Shown in pieces: positions 33,187 to 42,651 of a stretch of DNA of 64,000 bases. The notes under the pieces are model-generated. The model did not search any database, was not told the DNA's origin, and was given only the letters and a program-made list of their open reading frames with translations. The number at the start of each line of letters is the position of its first letter. Position 1 is the first letter of the stretch. The DNA is from Streptomyces sp. Root1304 (GTDB lineage Bacteria > Actinomycetota > Actinomycetes > Streptomycetales > Streptomycetaceae). The translations under genes were made by a program, and so were the position numbers. The stretch covers positions 187,241-251,240 of the forward strand of contig NZ_LMEP01000001.1 in NCBI RefSeq assembly GCF_001426405.1, written 5' to 3'.

Positions 33187-34403
33187 GCACGCCCGAGGAT
33201 CCGAGAAGAACGATGGCCCTGACACCGCCCGAGCACGACACCCCGCTCGTCCTCACCCCGCCCGAGCCGGTCCCCGTGGTCCGCGCCGAGCAGGCCTCCG
33301 GTCTGGTGCCGCTGGACGAGGCGACCCGTACGGAGATGACCCGGAGGGCCGGCGAGTACGTGGGCTCGCTCTCCGGACTCGACCCGCGCTCCCCGGAGTT
33401 CGCCGGCCGCATCGGCGAGATCGCGGCGCTCGGCGCGGGCGAGATCCGCACCGCCGCCCAGCAGTCGAACCGCATGCTCGACCGCACGGTCCGCTCGCTC
33501 GGCACCGGCGCACCGGGCGGCGACGCCCAGGCCCGGGTCGGCTCCTCCCTCGTCGAACTCCGGCGCACCGTCGAGGACCTGGACCCCCGGGACACCCCGG
33601 GCAAGGGCTTCAAGGGCTTCCTCTCGAAGCTGCCCGGCGGCAACAAACTGCGCGACCACGTCGCCAAGTACGCCTCCTCGCAGGCCACTCTGAACCGGAT
33701 CGTCGGCTCCCTGCGCGGCGGCCAGGACGAACTGCGCCGCGACAACGCCGCGTTGCAGACCGAGCGGGCCCGCCTCTGGGAGACCATGGGCAAGCTCCAG
33801 GAGTACGCGGTGCTCACCGACGCCCTCGACGCGGCCGTGGAGCAGCGCATCGCCGCCACGCCCGACCCGGGCCAGGCGGACGCGCTCCGCGCCGACGTCC
33901 TCTTCCCGGTCCGGCAGAAGCACCAGGACCTGCTGACCCAGCTCGCCGTCTGCGCCCAGGGGTACCTGGCGATGGACGTGGTCCGCCGGAACAACGACGA
34001 ACTGATCAAGGGCGTGGAGCGGGCGGCGACGACGACGCTGGCGGCGCTGCGGATCGCGGTGATGCTGGCCTCCGCGCTGGAGAACCAGCGGAAGGTCACC
34101 GAGCAGGTGACCGAGCTGCGCTCGACGACCGAGCGGCTGATCCTCGGCAACGCCGAGATGATCTCCCAGCAGGCCGGCGAGATCCAGGTCCTGGCGGCGA
34201 ACCCGGCGGTGGGCGCGGAGACGCTCCACACCGCCTTCGAGCAGATCTACCGGACGCTCGACGCCATCGACACGTACAAGGTGCGGGCGACGGAGTCGAT
34301 GGCGGCGACGGTGGAGTCGCTGACCGCCGAACTCCAGGAGGCGAGTGCCCACCTGGACCGCAGCCGCCGCACCGGCGCACTGGAAGGCGGCGGCCCCGCA
34401 TGA
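33183..34403 (+). CDS. telA: TelA/KlaA-family toxic-anion resistance protein
   Basis: 406-residue helical cytosolic protein of the TelA (KlaA/YaaN) family, associated with tellurite and other toxic-anion tolerance. Seen: IGEIAALGAGEIRTAAQQSNRML, RTVEDLDPRD, LRDHVAKYASSQATLNRIVGSLRGGQDELRRDNAAL and long coiled-coil stretches (RKVTEQVTELRSTTERLILGNAEMISQQ). Exact biochemical role is unresolved. It is coupled at both ends by ATGA overlaps. Confidence 0.9.
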   Translation: MSTPEDPRRTMALTPPEHDTPLVLTPPEPVPVVRAEQASGLVPLDEATRTEMTRRAGEYVGSLSGLDPRSPEFAGRIGEIAALGAGEIRTAAQQSNRMLDRTVRSLGTGAPGGDAQARVGSSLVELRRTVEDLDPRDTPGKGFKGFLSKLPGGNKLRDHVAKYASSQATLNRIVGSLRGGQDELRRDNAALQTERARLWETMGKLQEYAVLTDALDAAVEQRIAATPDPGQADALRADVLFPVRQKHQDLLTQLAVCAQGYLAMDVVRRNNDELIKGVERAATTTLAALRIAVMLASALENQRKVTEQVTELRSTTERLILGNAEMISQQAGEIQVLAANPAVGAETLHTAFEQIYRTLDAIDTYKVRATESMAATVESLTAELQEASAHLDRSRRTGALEGGGPA

Positions 34404-36064
34404 GAACCCGCACCCCCGGGACGCCCCCGGCGCACACCCCCGGGACAGCCCCGACCCGCACCCCCGGGAGAACCCGCACCCTCCCCCGTCTCCTCGCCGG
34501 TCTCGCCCTCGCCCTGCTCGTCACCGCCACCGGCAGCGCGTGCGGCACCATCGACAACAGCGTCGGCGGGTCGAGCGGCGGCCGGACCGACGGGCCGGAC
34601 CAGGCCTCCGTCCCCGGCACGCTCCGGGTCCTCGCCTCCTCCGAACTGGCCGACATGGCCCCGGTCCTCGAAGACGCCCGCGAGGCGACCGGGGTGACCG
34701 TCCGGCCCACCTACGTCGGCACCCTGGACGCCGTCGAGCAGATCGCGTCCGGCGCGGCGGAGAAGTCGTACGACGCGATCTGGCTCTCCTCCAACGACTA
34801 TCTGCGGCTCCGCCCGGACACCGCCCGGCGGATCACCGGCGAGACGCCGATCATGGCCTCGCCGGTGGCCCTCGGCGTCCGGCCCGAGGCGGTCGCCCGG
34901 CTCGGCTGGGACCCGGCGAAGGTCACCTGGTCGCAGCTGCACCAGGCGGTCGCGGCCGGGAAGCTGACGTACGGCATGACCGACCCGAAGCGCTCCAACT
35001 CCGGTTTCTCCGCGCTCGTCTCGGTCGCCTCGGGTCTCTCCGGCGCCCAGTCGGCGCTGACCGAGAAGGACGTCACCGCGGCCACGCCCCGACTGAAGGA
35101 GTTCTTCGCGGGCCAGAAGCTGACCTCGGGCTCCTCCGGCTGGCTGGCCACCGCGTACGCCCGCCGCACCGACGTCGACGCGCTGGTCAACTACGAGTCG
35201 GTGCTGCTCTCGGCGCCCGGGAAGCTGACCGTGATCCGGCCGTCCGACGGCGTCGTGACCGCCGACTACCCGCTCACCCTGCTGACCTCCGCCGGCCAGG
35301 ACGCGAAGGCGGCGGCCGGAAAGCTCACCACGTATCTGCGCACCCCGGAGGCCCAGCGGCGGATCACCGACACGACGCTGCGGCGGCCGGTGGTCGTCGG
35401 GGTCGCGCCGTCCGCGCGGCTGGCCGAGGACCAGCGCCGCGAACTGCCCTTCCCCGGCAGCCGGAAGGTGGCGGACGGGCTGCTCGACGCGTACGACAAC
35501 ACCCTGCGCAGGCCCTCCCGCACGGTGTACGTGCTGGACACCTCCGGTTCCATGGGCGGCGAGCGGCTGGAGCGCCTGAAGACGGCCCTGGTCGAGCTGA
35601 CGGAGGACTTCCGGGACCGGGAGGAGGTGACGCTGATGCCGTTCGGCTCCGCGGTGAAGCAGGGCGAGGTACGGACGCGCACGGTCGACCCTGCCTCGCC
35701 GCGGGCGGCGCTCGACGCGATCAGGTCCGACGCGCAGGGGCTCTCGGCCTCCGGCGGCACCGCGGTCTACTCCAGCCTCCAGGAGGCGTACCGCTTCCTG
35801 GGGAGGAATCCGGCCGACACCTTCACCTCCGTCGTCCTGATGACGGACGGGGAGAACACCGACGGCGATCCGGCCGCCGCCTTCGACACCTTCTACGGGT
35901 CCCTGCCGGCGGCGCAGAAGCACACCCCGGTCTTCCCGATCCTGTTCGGGGACTCCGACCGCGGCGAGCTCTCCCACATCGCGGACCTGACCGGCGGAAA
36001 GCTCTTCGACGCTACCAAGGGTTCGCTGGACGGGGCCTTCGAGGAGATCCGTGGCTACCAGTAG
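34400..36064 (+). CDS. Lipoprotein combining a substrate-binding fold with a von Willebrand A domain
   Basis: 554 residues. Seen: Arg/Pro/Thr-rich N-terminus, membrane segment with lipobox TGSACG (about residues 44-49), a type 2 binding-protein domain about 70-360 (LRVLASSELADMAPVLEDAREATGVTV, YDAIWLSSNDYLRL, DPKRSNSGFSALVSVASG), then a VWA domain about 370-550 with an intact MIDAS sequence LDTSGSMGG and MTDGENTDG. The fusion suggests a surface sensor or scaffold. Starts ATGA-overlapped with telA. Confidence 0.86.
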   Translation: MRTRTPGTPPAHTPGTAPTRTPGRTRTLPRLLAGLALALLVTATGSACGTIDNSVGGSSGGRTDGPDQASVPGTLRVLASSELADMAPVLEDAREATGVTVRPTYVGTLDAVEQIASGAAEKSYDAIWLSSNDYLRLRPDTARRITGETPIMASPVALGVRPEAVARLGWDPAKVTWSQLHQAVAAGKLTYGMTDPKRSNSGFSALVSVASGLSGAQSALTEKDVTAATPRLKEFFAGQKLTSGSSGWLATAYARRTDVDALVNYESVLLSAPGKLTVIRPSDGVVTADYPLTLLTSAGQDAKAAAGKLTTYLRTPEAQRRITDTTLRRPVVVGVAPSARLAEDQRRELPFPGSRKVADGLLDAYDNTLRRPSRTVYVLDTSGSMGGERLERLKTALVELTEDFRDREEVTLMPFGSAVKQGEVRTRTVDPASPRAALDAIRSDAQGLSASGGTAVYSSLQEAYRFLGRNPADTFTSVVLMTDGENTDGDPAAAFDTFYGSLPAAQKHTPVFPILFGDSDRGELSHIADLTGGKLFDATKGSLDGAFEEIRGYQ

Positions 36065-36653
36065 GGGATTCTTCGTCCGGCTCGTCCGGTACGCCGAGTC
36101 CCGCAAGAACCTGACCGGCAGCGTCTGCGGCCTGGCCGGCGTCGGCATCGCCCTCACCGGGGCGGCCGGCTCGCTGTGGCCGCTGGTGGTCGCGGGCCTC
36201 TACGCGGCGGGGGCGCTGATCGCCCCGCCCGAGCGTCCCGGCACCCCGCACTTCCCGGACGCGGGTGAGCAGCTGGAGGCGCTGCGCGCCGACTTCGCGA
36301 CCCTGCGCGCGTATCTGGCGGAGGTGGAGCTGCCGCCCGCCACCCGCGAGCGGCTCGGCTCCTTCGAGTCGCTCGTCGAGGCGTTGCTCGAACCGGGCTG
36401 GGTGAGCGACCCGGACCATCTGCACGTGCTGGCCCGCGCGGTGCGGCAGGACGTGCCGGAGGCCGTCGACACCTTCGTGCGGACCCGGTGGTGGTCGCGG
36501 TTCCATCCGGGGACCGAGGCGCCGGAGAGCCATCTCGAACGCCAGCTGGCGGCGCTCCACGAGGAGGCGACGGCGATCGCGGGCGCCCTGAGGGACGCGG
36601 AGGCGATCCGGCAGGAGATCCATACGCGGTACGTGGAGGAGCGGGGCAACTGA
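36051..36653 (+). CDS. XpaC-like membrane protein of the TelA operon
   Basis: 200 residues. Two adjacent hydrophobic stretches near residues 24-57 (NLTGSVCGLAGVGIALTGAAGSLWPLVVAGLYAAGALI) form a hairpin anchor; the rest is a soluble helical domain (LEALRADFATLRAYLAEVEL, HLHVLARAVRQDVPEAVDTFV). XpaC-like proteins sit beside TelA homologues in Bacillus (xpaC-yaaN), so this is probably the corresponding partner, though similarity is only by layout. GTG 36051 overlaps the VWA gene by 14 nt and has GGAG upstream. Confidence 0.62.
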   Translation: MATSRGFFVRLVRYAESRKNLTGSVCGLAGVGIALTGAAGSLWPLVVAGLYAAGALIAPPERPGTPHFPDAGEQLEALRADFATLRAYLAEVELPPATRERLGSFESLVEALLEPGWVSDPDHLHVLARAVRQDVPEAVDTFVRTRWWSRFHPGTEAPESHLERQLAALHEEATAIAGALRDAEAIRQEIHTRYVEERGN

Positions 36654-36670
36654 TCCATTATGTTCCGCAC

Positions 36671-37564
36671 ATGACATCTTCAGATCGCTTCGCGTCCCGC
36701 CGTACCGTCCTCACCGCCCTGGCGGCCGCGGCCACGGCGGGCGCCCCGCTCCTCACCCAGCTCGCCACCGCCGCCCCCGCGTACGCGGAGGACGTCGAGT
36801 ACCCCTCCAACACCGCGCTCTACCAGGAGCTGGCGGGCCAGGAGGGCACCACGTTCAGCCGCAGGTCCCGGCGCCACGAGCTGATCGACACCTCGATGAC
36901 CACCGTCGCCCCCGTGCGGCGCACCGCGGTCCTCGCGCTGCACGGCGGCGGCATCGAGATCGGCACCAGCGAACTCTGCCTCGGGATCGCCGGCTACAGC
37001 CCGAGCGACCCCGCGGGCGCCCCGGTCCTGCCGACGGTGCACGACTACTGGATGTTCGAGGGTCTGCTGTCCTCCGGCAACAAGGCGCTGCACGTCACCT
37101 CGAAGAACTGCGACGACCACGTCGCCGTGTCGACGGCGGCGAGCCATCTCAACGTGCTGAGCCTGCACGGCTGCACCTTCGACCAGCTGGCGCTGCCCAC
37201 GACCTCCTTCCCGCCGACCGGTGACCGCCGGGTGGCGGTCGTCGGCGGGCTCAACGCCGTTCTCCGGCAGGAGCTGGTGAAGGAGCTGAACGCGGCCGGG
37301 TTCCCGGCGATCGACTCGCTGTCGGCGACGTGGGCGTCCCGGCTCACCGAGTTCAACGGCGACCACCCGTCGAACCCGTGCAACCGGACGATGCTCGGCA
37401 AGGGCGGGCAGCTGGAGCTGACCACCGAGCTGCGCAGGAGCCTCTTCACGGACCCCGACAGCCGTGGCGGCCGGGCGAGTTCCTGGAACGGCGAGTTCGT
37501 GAAGTTCCGCGACGCCTGCCGCCGGGCCGTCGCGACCGTGGAGGCCGGGCAGCCGGTCCTCTGA
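36671..37564 (+). CDS. Tat-exported poly-gamma-glutamate hydrolase family protein
   Basis: 297 residues. Seen: twin-arginine signal SRRTVLTALAAAATAGAPLL... cleaved near PAYAE, then the PghP/UPF0714 zinc-hydrolase motifs LALHGGGIEIGTSEL (His and Glu ligands) and the late LSLHGCTFDQLALP. These enzymes cut poly-gamma-glutamate of capsules and phage-targeted coats. No capsule gene is adjacent; the streptomycete substrate is unknown. ATG 36671 is followed at once by the Arg-rich signal. Confidence 0.85.
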   Translation: MTSSDRFASRRTVLTALAAAATAGAPLLTQLATAAPAYAEDVEYPSNTALYQELAGQEGTTFSRRSRRHELIDTSMTTVAPVRRTAVLALHGGGIEIGTSELCLGIAGYSPSDPAGAPVLPTVHDYWMFEGLLSSGNKALHVTSKNCDDHVAVSTAASHLNVLSLHGCTFDQLALPTTSFPPTGDRRVAVVGGLNAVLRQELVKELNAAGFPAIDSLSATWASRLTEFNGDHPSNPCNRTMLGKGGQLELTTELRRSLFTDPDSRGGRASSWNGEFVKFRDACRRAVATVEAGQPVL

Positions 37565-37587
37565 CCGGAAACGCCCGCGGACATGCG

Positions 37588-37623
37588 CCGGCCCCCGGAG
37601 CCTGAGGGGGCTCCGGGGGCCGG
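37588..37623. terminator. Stem-loop between the PGA hydrolase and pckA
   Basis: Perfect 15-bp stem CCGGCCCCCGGAGCC / GGCTCCGGGGGCCGG with a 6-nt loop, between converging genes. A second, 9-bp pair (CGTGGTGGG at 37629-37637 and CCCACCACG at 37680-37688) follows towards the pckA stop. Confidence 0.78.
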
Positions 37624-37703
37624 ATGCGTCGTGGTGGGCCGTCGTGACCCCACTGGTCAGGGCGGAATGTCGGGGCAACCCACCACGAGTCTGCGGTGCG
37701 GGA

Positions 37704-39527
37704 TCAGCCCAGGCGCTCGACGAGCGCGTGGTACTGGTCCCACAGCTCCTTCGGCGTGTGGTCGCCGAAGGTGTTCAGGTGGTCCGGGACGAGGGCGGCC
37801 TCTTCGCGCCACACGTCACGGTCGACCTTGAGGAGGAACTCCAGGTCCTCGGCCGGCAGGTCCAGGCCGTCGGTGTCGAGGGACTCGGCGGTCGGCAGGA
37901 TGCCGATCGGGGTCTCGACGCCCTCGGCCTTGCCTTCGAGGCGCTCGACGATCCACTTCAGGACACGGCTGTTCTCGCCGAAGCCCGGCCACACGAACTT
38001 GCCCGCGTCGTTCTTGCGGAACCAGTTCACGTAGTAGATCTTCGGCAGCTTCGCGGCGTCCGCCTGAGCGCCCACCTTGACCCAGTGGGCCATGTAGTCG
38101 CCCATGTTGTAGCCGCAGAACGGCAGCATGGCGAAGGGGTCGCGGCGCAGCTCGCCGACCTTGCCCTCGGCGGCGGCGGTCTTCTCGGAGGCGACGTTCG
38201 CACCGAGGAAGACGCCGTGGTTCCAGTCGAAGGACTCGGTGACCAGCGGGACGGCGGAGGCGCGGCGGCCGCCGAAGAGGATCGCCGAGATCGGCACGCC
38301 CTTCGGGTCCTCCCACTCCGGCGCGATGATCGGGCACTGCCCGGCCGGCACGGTGAAGCGGGCGTTGGGGTGGGCGGCGGGCGTCTCGGACGCGGGCGTC
38401 CAGTCGTTGCCCTTCCAGTCCGTGAGGTGCGCGGGGGCCGTCTCGGTCATCCCCTCCCACCACACGTCGCCGTCGTCCGTGAGGGCGACGTTGGTGAAGA
38501 CGGAGTTGCCCCACATGGTCTTCATGGCGTTGGCGTTGGTGTGCTCGCCGGTGCCGGGCGCGACGCCGAAGAAGCCGGCCTCGGGGTTGATCGCGTAGAG
38601 GCGACCGTCCTCGCCGAAGCGCATCCAGGCGATGTCGTCGCCGATGGTCTCGACGGTCCAGCCGGAGATCGTGGGCTCCAGCATGGCCAGGTTGGTCTTG
38701 CCGCAGGCCGACGGGAACGCGGCCGCGACGTACTTGGCCTCGCCCTGCGGCGGCGTCAGCTTCAGGATCAGCATGTGCTCGGCGAGCCAGCCCTCGTCGC
38801 GCGCCATGACGGAGGCGATGCGGAGCGCGTAGCACTTCTTGCCGAGCAGGGCGTTGCCGCCGTAGCCGGAGCCGTACGACCAGATCTCGCGGCTCTCGGG
38901 GAAGTGCGAGATGTACTTGGTGGTGTTGCAGGGCCACGGCACGTCGGCCTCGCCCTCGGCCAGCGGGGCGCCGAGGGTGTGGACGGCCTTGACGAAGAAG
39001 CCGTCGGTGCCGAGCTCGTCGAGGACGGCCTGGCCCATGCGGGTCATGGTGCGCATGGAGACGGCGACGTACGCGGAGTCGGTGATCTCGACGCCGATGG
39101 CGGAGAGCGGGGAGCCGACGGGGCCCATGCAGAAGGGCACGACGTACATGGTGCGGCCGCGCATGGAGCCGCGGAAGATGCCCTCGGAGCCCGCGAAGAG
39201 CTCCTTCATCTCGGCCGGGGCCTTCCAGTGGTTGGTCGGGCCCGCGTCCTCCTCCTTCTCGGAGCAGATGAAGGTCCGGTCCTCGACGCGCGCGACGTCG
39301 GACGGGTCGGAGGCGGCGTAGTACGAGTTCGGGCGCTTGGCCGGGTCGAGCTTCTTGAAGGTGCCCTTGGCGACGAGCTCCTCGCACAGGCGCTCGTACT
39401 CGGCCTCGGAACCGTCGCACCAGACGATGTTGTCCGGCTGGGTGATCTCGGCGATCTCGCTCACCCAGGAGACGAGGCCCTGGTGCCGGGTCGGAAGGGT
39501 CTGGGGAGCCGCGTTGTCGCGCGCCAC
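37704..39527 (-). CDS. pckA: Phosphoenolpyruvate carboxykinase (GTP)
   Basis: 607-residue gluconeogenic enzyme converting oxaloacetate and GTP to phosphoenolpyruvate, GDP and CO2. Seen: [60 protein letters not shown], the P-loop-like kinase motif [15 protein letters not shown] with its catalytic Lys, and [21 protein letters not shown]; length is that of the GTP-dependent class. GTG 39527 has AAGGAG five bases upstream. Central carbon enzyme; the neighbours are not metabolic partners. Confidence 0.97.
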   Translation of the reverse strand: MARDNAAPQTLPTRHQGLVSWVSEIAEITQPDNIVWCDGSEAEYERLCEELVAKGTFKKLDPAKRPNSYYAASDPSDVARVEDRTFICSEKEEDAGPTNHWKAPAEMKELFAGSEGIFRGSMRGRTMYVVPFCMGPVGSPLSAIGVEITDSAYVAVSMRTMTRMGQAVLDELGTDGFFVKAVHTLGAPLAEGEADVPWPCNTTKYISHFPESREIWSYGSGYGGNALLGKKCYALRIASVMARDEGWLAEHMLILKLTPPQGEAKYVAAAFPSACGKTNLAMLEPTISGWTVETIGDDIAWMRFGEDGRLYAINPEAGFFGVAPGTGEHTNANAMKTMWGNSVFTNVALTDDGDVWWEGMTETAPAHLTDWKGNDWTPASETPAAHPNARFTVPAGQCPIIAPEWEDPKGVPISAILFGGRRASAVPLVTESFDWNHGVFLGANVASEKTAAAEGKVGELRRDPFAMLPFCGYNMGDYMAHWVKVGAQADAAKLPKIYYVNWFRKNDAGKFVWPGFGENSRVLKWIVERLEGKAEGVETPIGILPTAESLDTDGLDLPAEDLEFLLKVDRDVWREEAALVPDHLNTFGDHTPKELWDQYHALVERLG

Positions 39528-39723
39528 GATTGCTCCTTGTAGAGGGGTTTTTTGATGTGTGCCCCGTGGGGGCCGCGACCCGGATGCTTCGTAGCTGCTC
39601 ATCCGGTGCCGACCGCACTCATTTGATCATCCGATGGAAACGCCCATATGTCCAGGGGGGTGCACACGTGAGCATCGCCACTCATATCCGGGACCTACGG
39701 GGGCGTAGGTACGATTCGTTTCC

Positions 39724-40425
39724 ATGACTGCAGCCACGCCGGAAGCGACCCCGATCGCGCAGACCCCGGTCGACGAAACCCCGTCGCTCCCGACGAAGCC
39801 CCGGCTCAGAGGGTGGCTGCACGCGGGCATGTTCCCCGCCGTGATCGTCGCGGGCCTCGTCCTCGTCGCCCTCTCCGACTCGCCCCGCGCCCGCATCGCC
39901 TGCGGCATCTACGTACTGACCGCCTGCCTGCTCTTCGGCATCAGCGCGCTCTACCACCGCGGCAACTGGGGCCCGCGCGGCGAGGCCGTGCTCCGGCGCC
40001 TCGACCACGCCAACATCTTCCTGATCATCGCGGGCACCTACACCCCGCTCACCCTGCTCCTGCTCCCCGACTCCACGGCGAAGCCGCTCATGTGGGCGGT
40101 CTGGGCGGCGGCCACCGCCGGCATCGCCTTCCGGGTGTTCTGGGTCGGCGCCCCTCGCTGGCTGTACACGCCCTGCTACATCGCGATGGGCTGGGCCGCC
40201 GTCTTCTTCCTGCCGGACTTCATGCGGACGGGCGGCATCGCCGTCCTGGTCCTGGTGATCGTCGGCGGGCTGCTCTACAGCGCGGGCGGCGTCATCTACG
40301 GCATCAAGCGCCCGAACCCCTCGCCCCGCTGGTTCGGCTTCCACGAGGTCTTCCACTCGCTGACCCTGGCCGCGTTCATCGTCCACTACGTCGGCATCTC
40401 CCTGGTCGCGTACCAGCACGCCTGA
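39724..40425 (+). CDS. Hemolysin III / TrhA (PAQR) family membrane protein
   Basis: 233 residues, seven predicted membrane spans. Seen the PAQR metal-site motifs: SALYHRGNW with Ser/His at the end of span 2, LDHANIFLIIAGTYTPL in span 3 and HEVFHSLTLAAFIVHY in span 7. Bacterial members are linked to membrane-fluidity homeostasis; cytolysis is only a historical name. Starts four bases after a short AT-rich spacer that separates it from the pckA promoter. Confidence 0.92.
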   Translation: MTAATPEATPIAQTPVDETPSLPTKPRLRGWLHAGMFPAVIVAGLVLVALSDSPRARIACGIYVLTACLLFGISALYHRGNWGPRGEAVLRRLDHANIFLIIAGTYTPLTLLLLPDSTAKPLMWAVWAAATAGIAFRVFWVGAPRWLYTPCYIAMGWAAVFFLPDFMRTGGIAVLVLVIVGGLLYSAGGVIYGIKRPNPSPRWFGFHEVFHSLTLAAFIVHYVGISLVAYQHA

Positions 40426-40436
40426 GCCGCCCCGAA

Positions 40437-40455
40437 CCGGCCCCTCAGGGGCCGG
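40437..40455. terminator. Compact inverted repeat at convergent gene ends
   Basis: CCGGCCCCT-C-AGGGGCCGG overlaps the stop codon of the minus-strand GH26-like gene; ends of both converging genes lie within 12 bp, so it probably serves both. Confidence 0.6.
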
Positions 40456-41464
40456 CCGCCGGCCCCAGCGCCTTCCTGACCACCCGCGCCGACTCCGGAT
40501 TGTCGGCGCACCCCCACACTCCGTGCGGGCAGTAGTCGGTGACCGTCTGGTACACCGGCCGGTGGGCCGCGAACCAGTCGAGCATCCCCCGGACGTACGC
40601 CGGGTTGTCGCCGTTCCTGAACAGCCCCCACTCCGGGTACGAGACCGGCTTGCCGTGCGCCGCCGCGAACCGCACCTGGTGCTCCAGGCCGTACTCCTCC
40701 GTCACCTGCTCCTCGAAGGAGAGCCCCGCGGGCTGGTCGTACGCGTCCATCCCGATGATGTCGACGACGTCGTCCCCGGGGTAGCAGAGCGGCCACGCCA
40801 CCGCGTCCCGCCCCCGGCTCGGCGTGAAGTCGAAGCGGAACCGCTGCTCCCGAACCCCCCGCAGCACCCCGACCACCCGCCGCCAGTACGCCTTCCAGGC
40901 CACCGGGTCCGGGCCGCAGCGATGGCTGTACGTGGTGCCGTTCATCTCCCAGCCGAGCACCAGGACCGCGTCCCCGAGGCCGTGCTCCACGAGCCGCTCC
41001 CCCAGCACCCGGAAGTGCCGGTCGAAGTCGCCCCCCGCGCCGCCGCGCAGCCCGGTCCGCACCTCGGCGTCCGGCAGCCCCTCCTCGCTGCGGTCGAGCA
41101 GCGGCACGTTGAGCACGAAGAGCCGTCCGGGCCGCTCCCGCTTCCACCGCGCCCAGGGCTCGAAGAGCGCGGGGTGGCCCTCGATGTTGGACCAGCGGTC
41201 ACCCGGCAGGTAGGTGTGCCCGACCGTCAGGGAATCGCCGCCGAGCCAGGCCTGCGCCCCGGCGATCCGGCGCACCCCGGCCTCGTCGGAGCCGGTGAAG
41301 AACCCGGAGGGGACGCCGGGCAGCGGCGCGGGATCCGGCGCGGTCCCGGACCCGCCGGTGTGCCGGTCGCCGGGTGCGATCCGGTCGGGGAGCAACAGGA
41401 ACACCAGAACGGCCGCGAGCAGCACGGTGAGTGCGGCCCGCGGCCAAGAGAGGAAGCGTGTCAC
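40445..41464 (-). CDS. GH26-like glycoside hydrolase, membrane-anchored (paralogue 1)
   Basis: 339 residues. Seen: N-terminal signal anchor (RAALTVLLAAVLVFLLL), then a catalytic domain with the two acid residues expected for clan A: Glu in [21 protein letters not shown] (acid/base) and Glu in [15 protein letters not shown] (nucleophile). GMDAYDQPAG and [17 protein letters not shown] with paired Cys are shared almost verbatim with the 58659 gene, so the two are paralogues. Short: it lacks the PEPK tail. GH26 includes mannanases and other endo-glycanases; the substrate is unknown and could be the polysaccharide made next door. Confidence 0.8.
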   Translation of the reverse strand: MTRFLSWPRAALTVLLAAVLVFLLLPDRIAPGDRHTGGSGTAPDPAPLPGVPSGFFTGSDEAGVRRIAGAQAWLGGDSLTVGHTYLPGDRWSNIEGHPALFEPWARWKRERPGRLFVLNVPLLDRSEEGLPDAEVRTGLRGGAGGDFDRHFRVLGERLVEHGLGDAVLVLGWEMNGTTYSHRCGPDPVAWKAYWRRVVGVLRGVREQRFRFDFTPSRGRDAVAWPLCYPGDDVVDIIGMDAYDQPAGLSFEEQVTEEYGLEHQVRFAAAHGKPVSYPEWGLFRNGDNPAYVRGMLDWFAAHRPVYQTVTDYCPHGVWGCADNPESARVVRKALGPAAGP

Positions 41465-41465
41465 G

Positions 41466-42116
41466 TCAGCTGGTCCAGAAGTCCCACCAGCGGGTCAGGA
41501 TCAGCATCCCGATGATCCCGATGTGCAGGACGGGCGGGGCGAAGGCGAACTCGCCGAAGAAGGTCCGCAGTCCCGCCGGGGCGGGGATCAGCCCGGTACG
41601 GACGTTGTGCGCGGTCACGTACCAGAACATGACGATGGTGGCGGTCCAGGCCAGGCAGCACCACAGGCAGAGCGAGTTGATCTCGTACAGCGACTGGTAC
41701 ATCAGCCAGGTGCAGAAGCCGACGCCGAAGAGCATCCCGGCGTTGAGGCCGAGCCAGAGCCAGCCCCGGTAGCGGGCGCCGGCGAGCAGCCCGGCGCCGA
41801 GGGCGACGACGACGGCGTACGTGACGAGGCCGAGCATGGGGTTCGGGAAGCCGAACACCGCCGCCTGCTCGCTCTTCATGATGTTGCCGCAGGAGACCAC
41901 CGGGTTGAGGCTGCACCCGGGCTGGAAGCCGGGGTCCTCCAGCAGCAGGAACTTGTCGATGGTGATCACCCAGCCGGACAGCACGCCCGCCGCCCCGGTG
42001 ATCATCAGCATCCAGGCGAAGGCCCGGCTCGCGCCGGCCGGCCCGGCGTCCTCCCGCGCGGACCCGTCCTCCTGCCGCTGACCCGGCACCCCACCCTGTA
42101 CGTTCACCGTCGCCAT
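41466..42116 (-). CDS. Vitamin K epoxide reductase (VKOR) family thiol oxidase
   Basis: 216 residues with four to five membrane spans. Seen: first-loop Cys pair around PGCSLNPVVSC, a Ser-rich NPMLGLVTYA segment and the catalytic CLWCC (CxxC) in a late span. VKOR homologues reoxidise DsbA-like thiol oxidoreductases and so drive extracytoplasmic disulfide formation. One base separates it from the GH26-like gene. Chaplins have an essential Cys pair and GH26-like proteins have several Cys, so substrates are close at hand; the link is inferred. Confidence 0.87.
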   Translation of the reverse strand: MATVNVQGGVPGQRQEDGSAREDAGPAGASRAFAWMLMITGAAGVLSGWVITIDKFLLLEDPGFQPGCSLNPVVSCGNIMKSEQAAVFGFPNPMLGLVTYAVVVALGAGLLAGARYRGWLWLGLNAGMLFGVGFCTWLMYQSLYEINSLCLWCCLAWTATIVMFWYVTAHNVRTGLIPAPAGLRTFFGEFAFAPPVLHIGIIGMLILTRWWDFWTS

Positions 42117-42147
42117 GCCGCGCTCCCCTTCCCGCTCGGTCTTCCGA

Positions 42148-42651
42148 TCAGCCCTGGAGGCGGCGGACCGGCATCAGGACGTGGGCGCTCTCGGCGAGCA
42201 TCTCCTCGTCGGAGACGAAGGACCGCAGCCGCGCCTCGTCGACGGGCCGCCCGGGGACGGCCTCGGGCCAGGGCCGCACGGAGCAGATGAGATAGACCTG
42301 CCCGGCCTCACGGGCGGCGGCCTGCCACTCGTCGGGGACCGGGCACTGCACCTTGAGGAAGGGCAGGCTGAGGACGGCGGAGCCACCTTCGACGAGCAGG
42401 GAGGCCTTGATCCCGGCGTCCTTGTCCAGGTCGAAGAGCCGGTCGCCGACGGAAAGTCCCATGGATTCCAGGGCCGTCCGCATGGCCTGCTGACCAGCCT
42501 CCGGTCCGTCCCGGCCGTCGCCGAGCGAGTACGCCATCAGGAAAGGCGTACCCGCCGATTCGGCGGAGGGCTCGCTGGACCACGGAATCACCGTGAGAGT
42601 TCCCAGCGGAGAGGCGCTGCGCGCCGAGGAAACGACGTTGGAAGTGGTCAT
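42148..42651 (-). CDS. DUF5949-like protein
   Basis: 167-residue soluble protein, start MTTSNVVSSARSASPLGTLTVIPW, with AYSLGDGRDGPEAGQQAMR and LICSVRPWPEAVPGRPVDEARLRSFVSDEEML. I believe this is the streptomycete DUF5949 family but did not verify it. No signal peptide or span. It diverges from the tyrosinase genes; an upstream in-frame start gives eight extra residues. Function unknown. Confidence 0.65.
   Translation of the reverse strand: MTTSNVVSSARSASPLGTLTVIPWSSEPSAESAGTPFLMAYSLGDGRDGPEAGQQAMRTALESMGLSVGDRLFDLDKDAGIKASLLVEGGSAVLSLPFLKVQCPVPDEWQAAAREAGQVYLICSVRPWPEAVPGRPVDEARLRSFVSDEEMLAESAHVLMPVRRLQG

Noticed and set aside
30979..33225. 748-residue minus-strand frame spanning several genes
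   Set aside because: It crosses terminators and four real genes and has no recognisable domain; shadow frame.
32083..36064. ABC importer operon
   Set aside because: Binding-like folds are present but there is no permease or ATPase; the partners are TelA and XpaC-like proteins.
39528..39723. Riboswitch upstream of pckA or the PAQR gene
   Set aside because: No conserved riboswitch core or long pairing could be recognised by eye; treated as a plain promoter interval.
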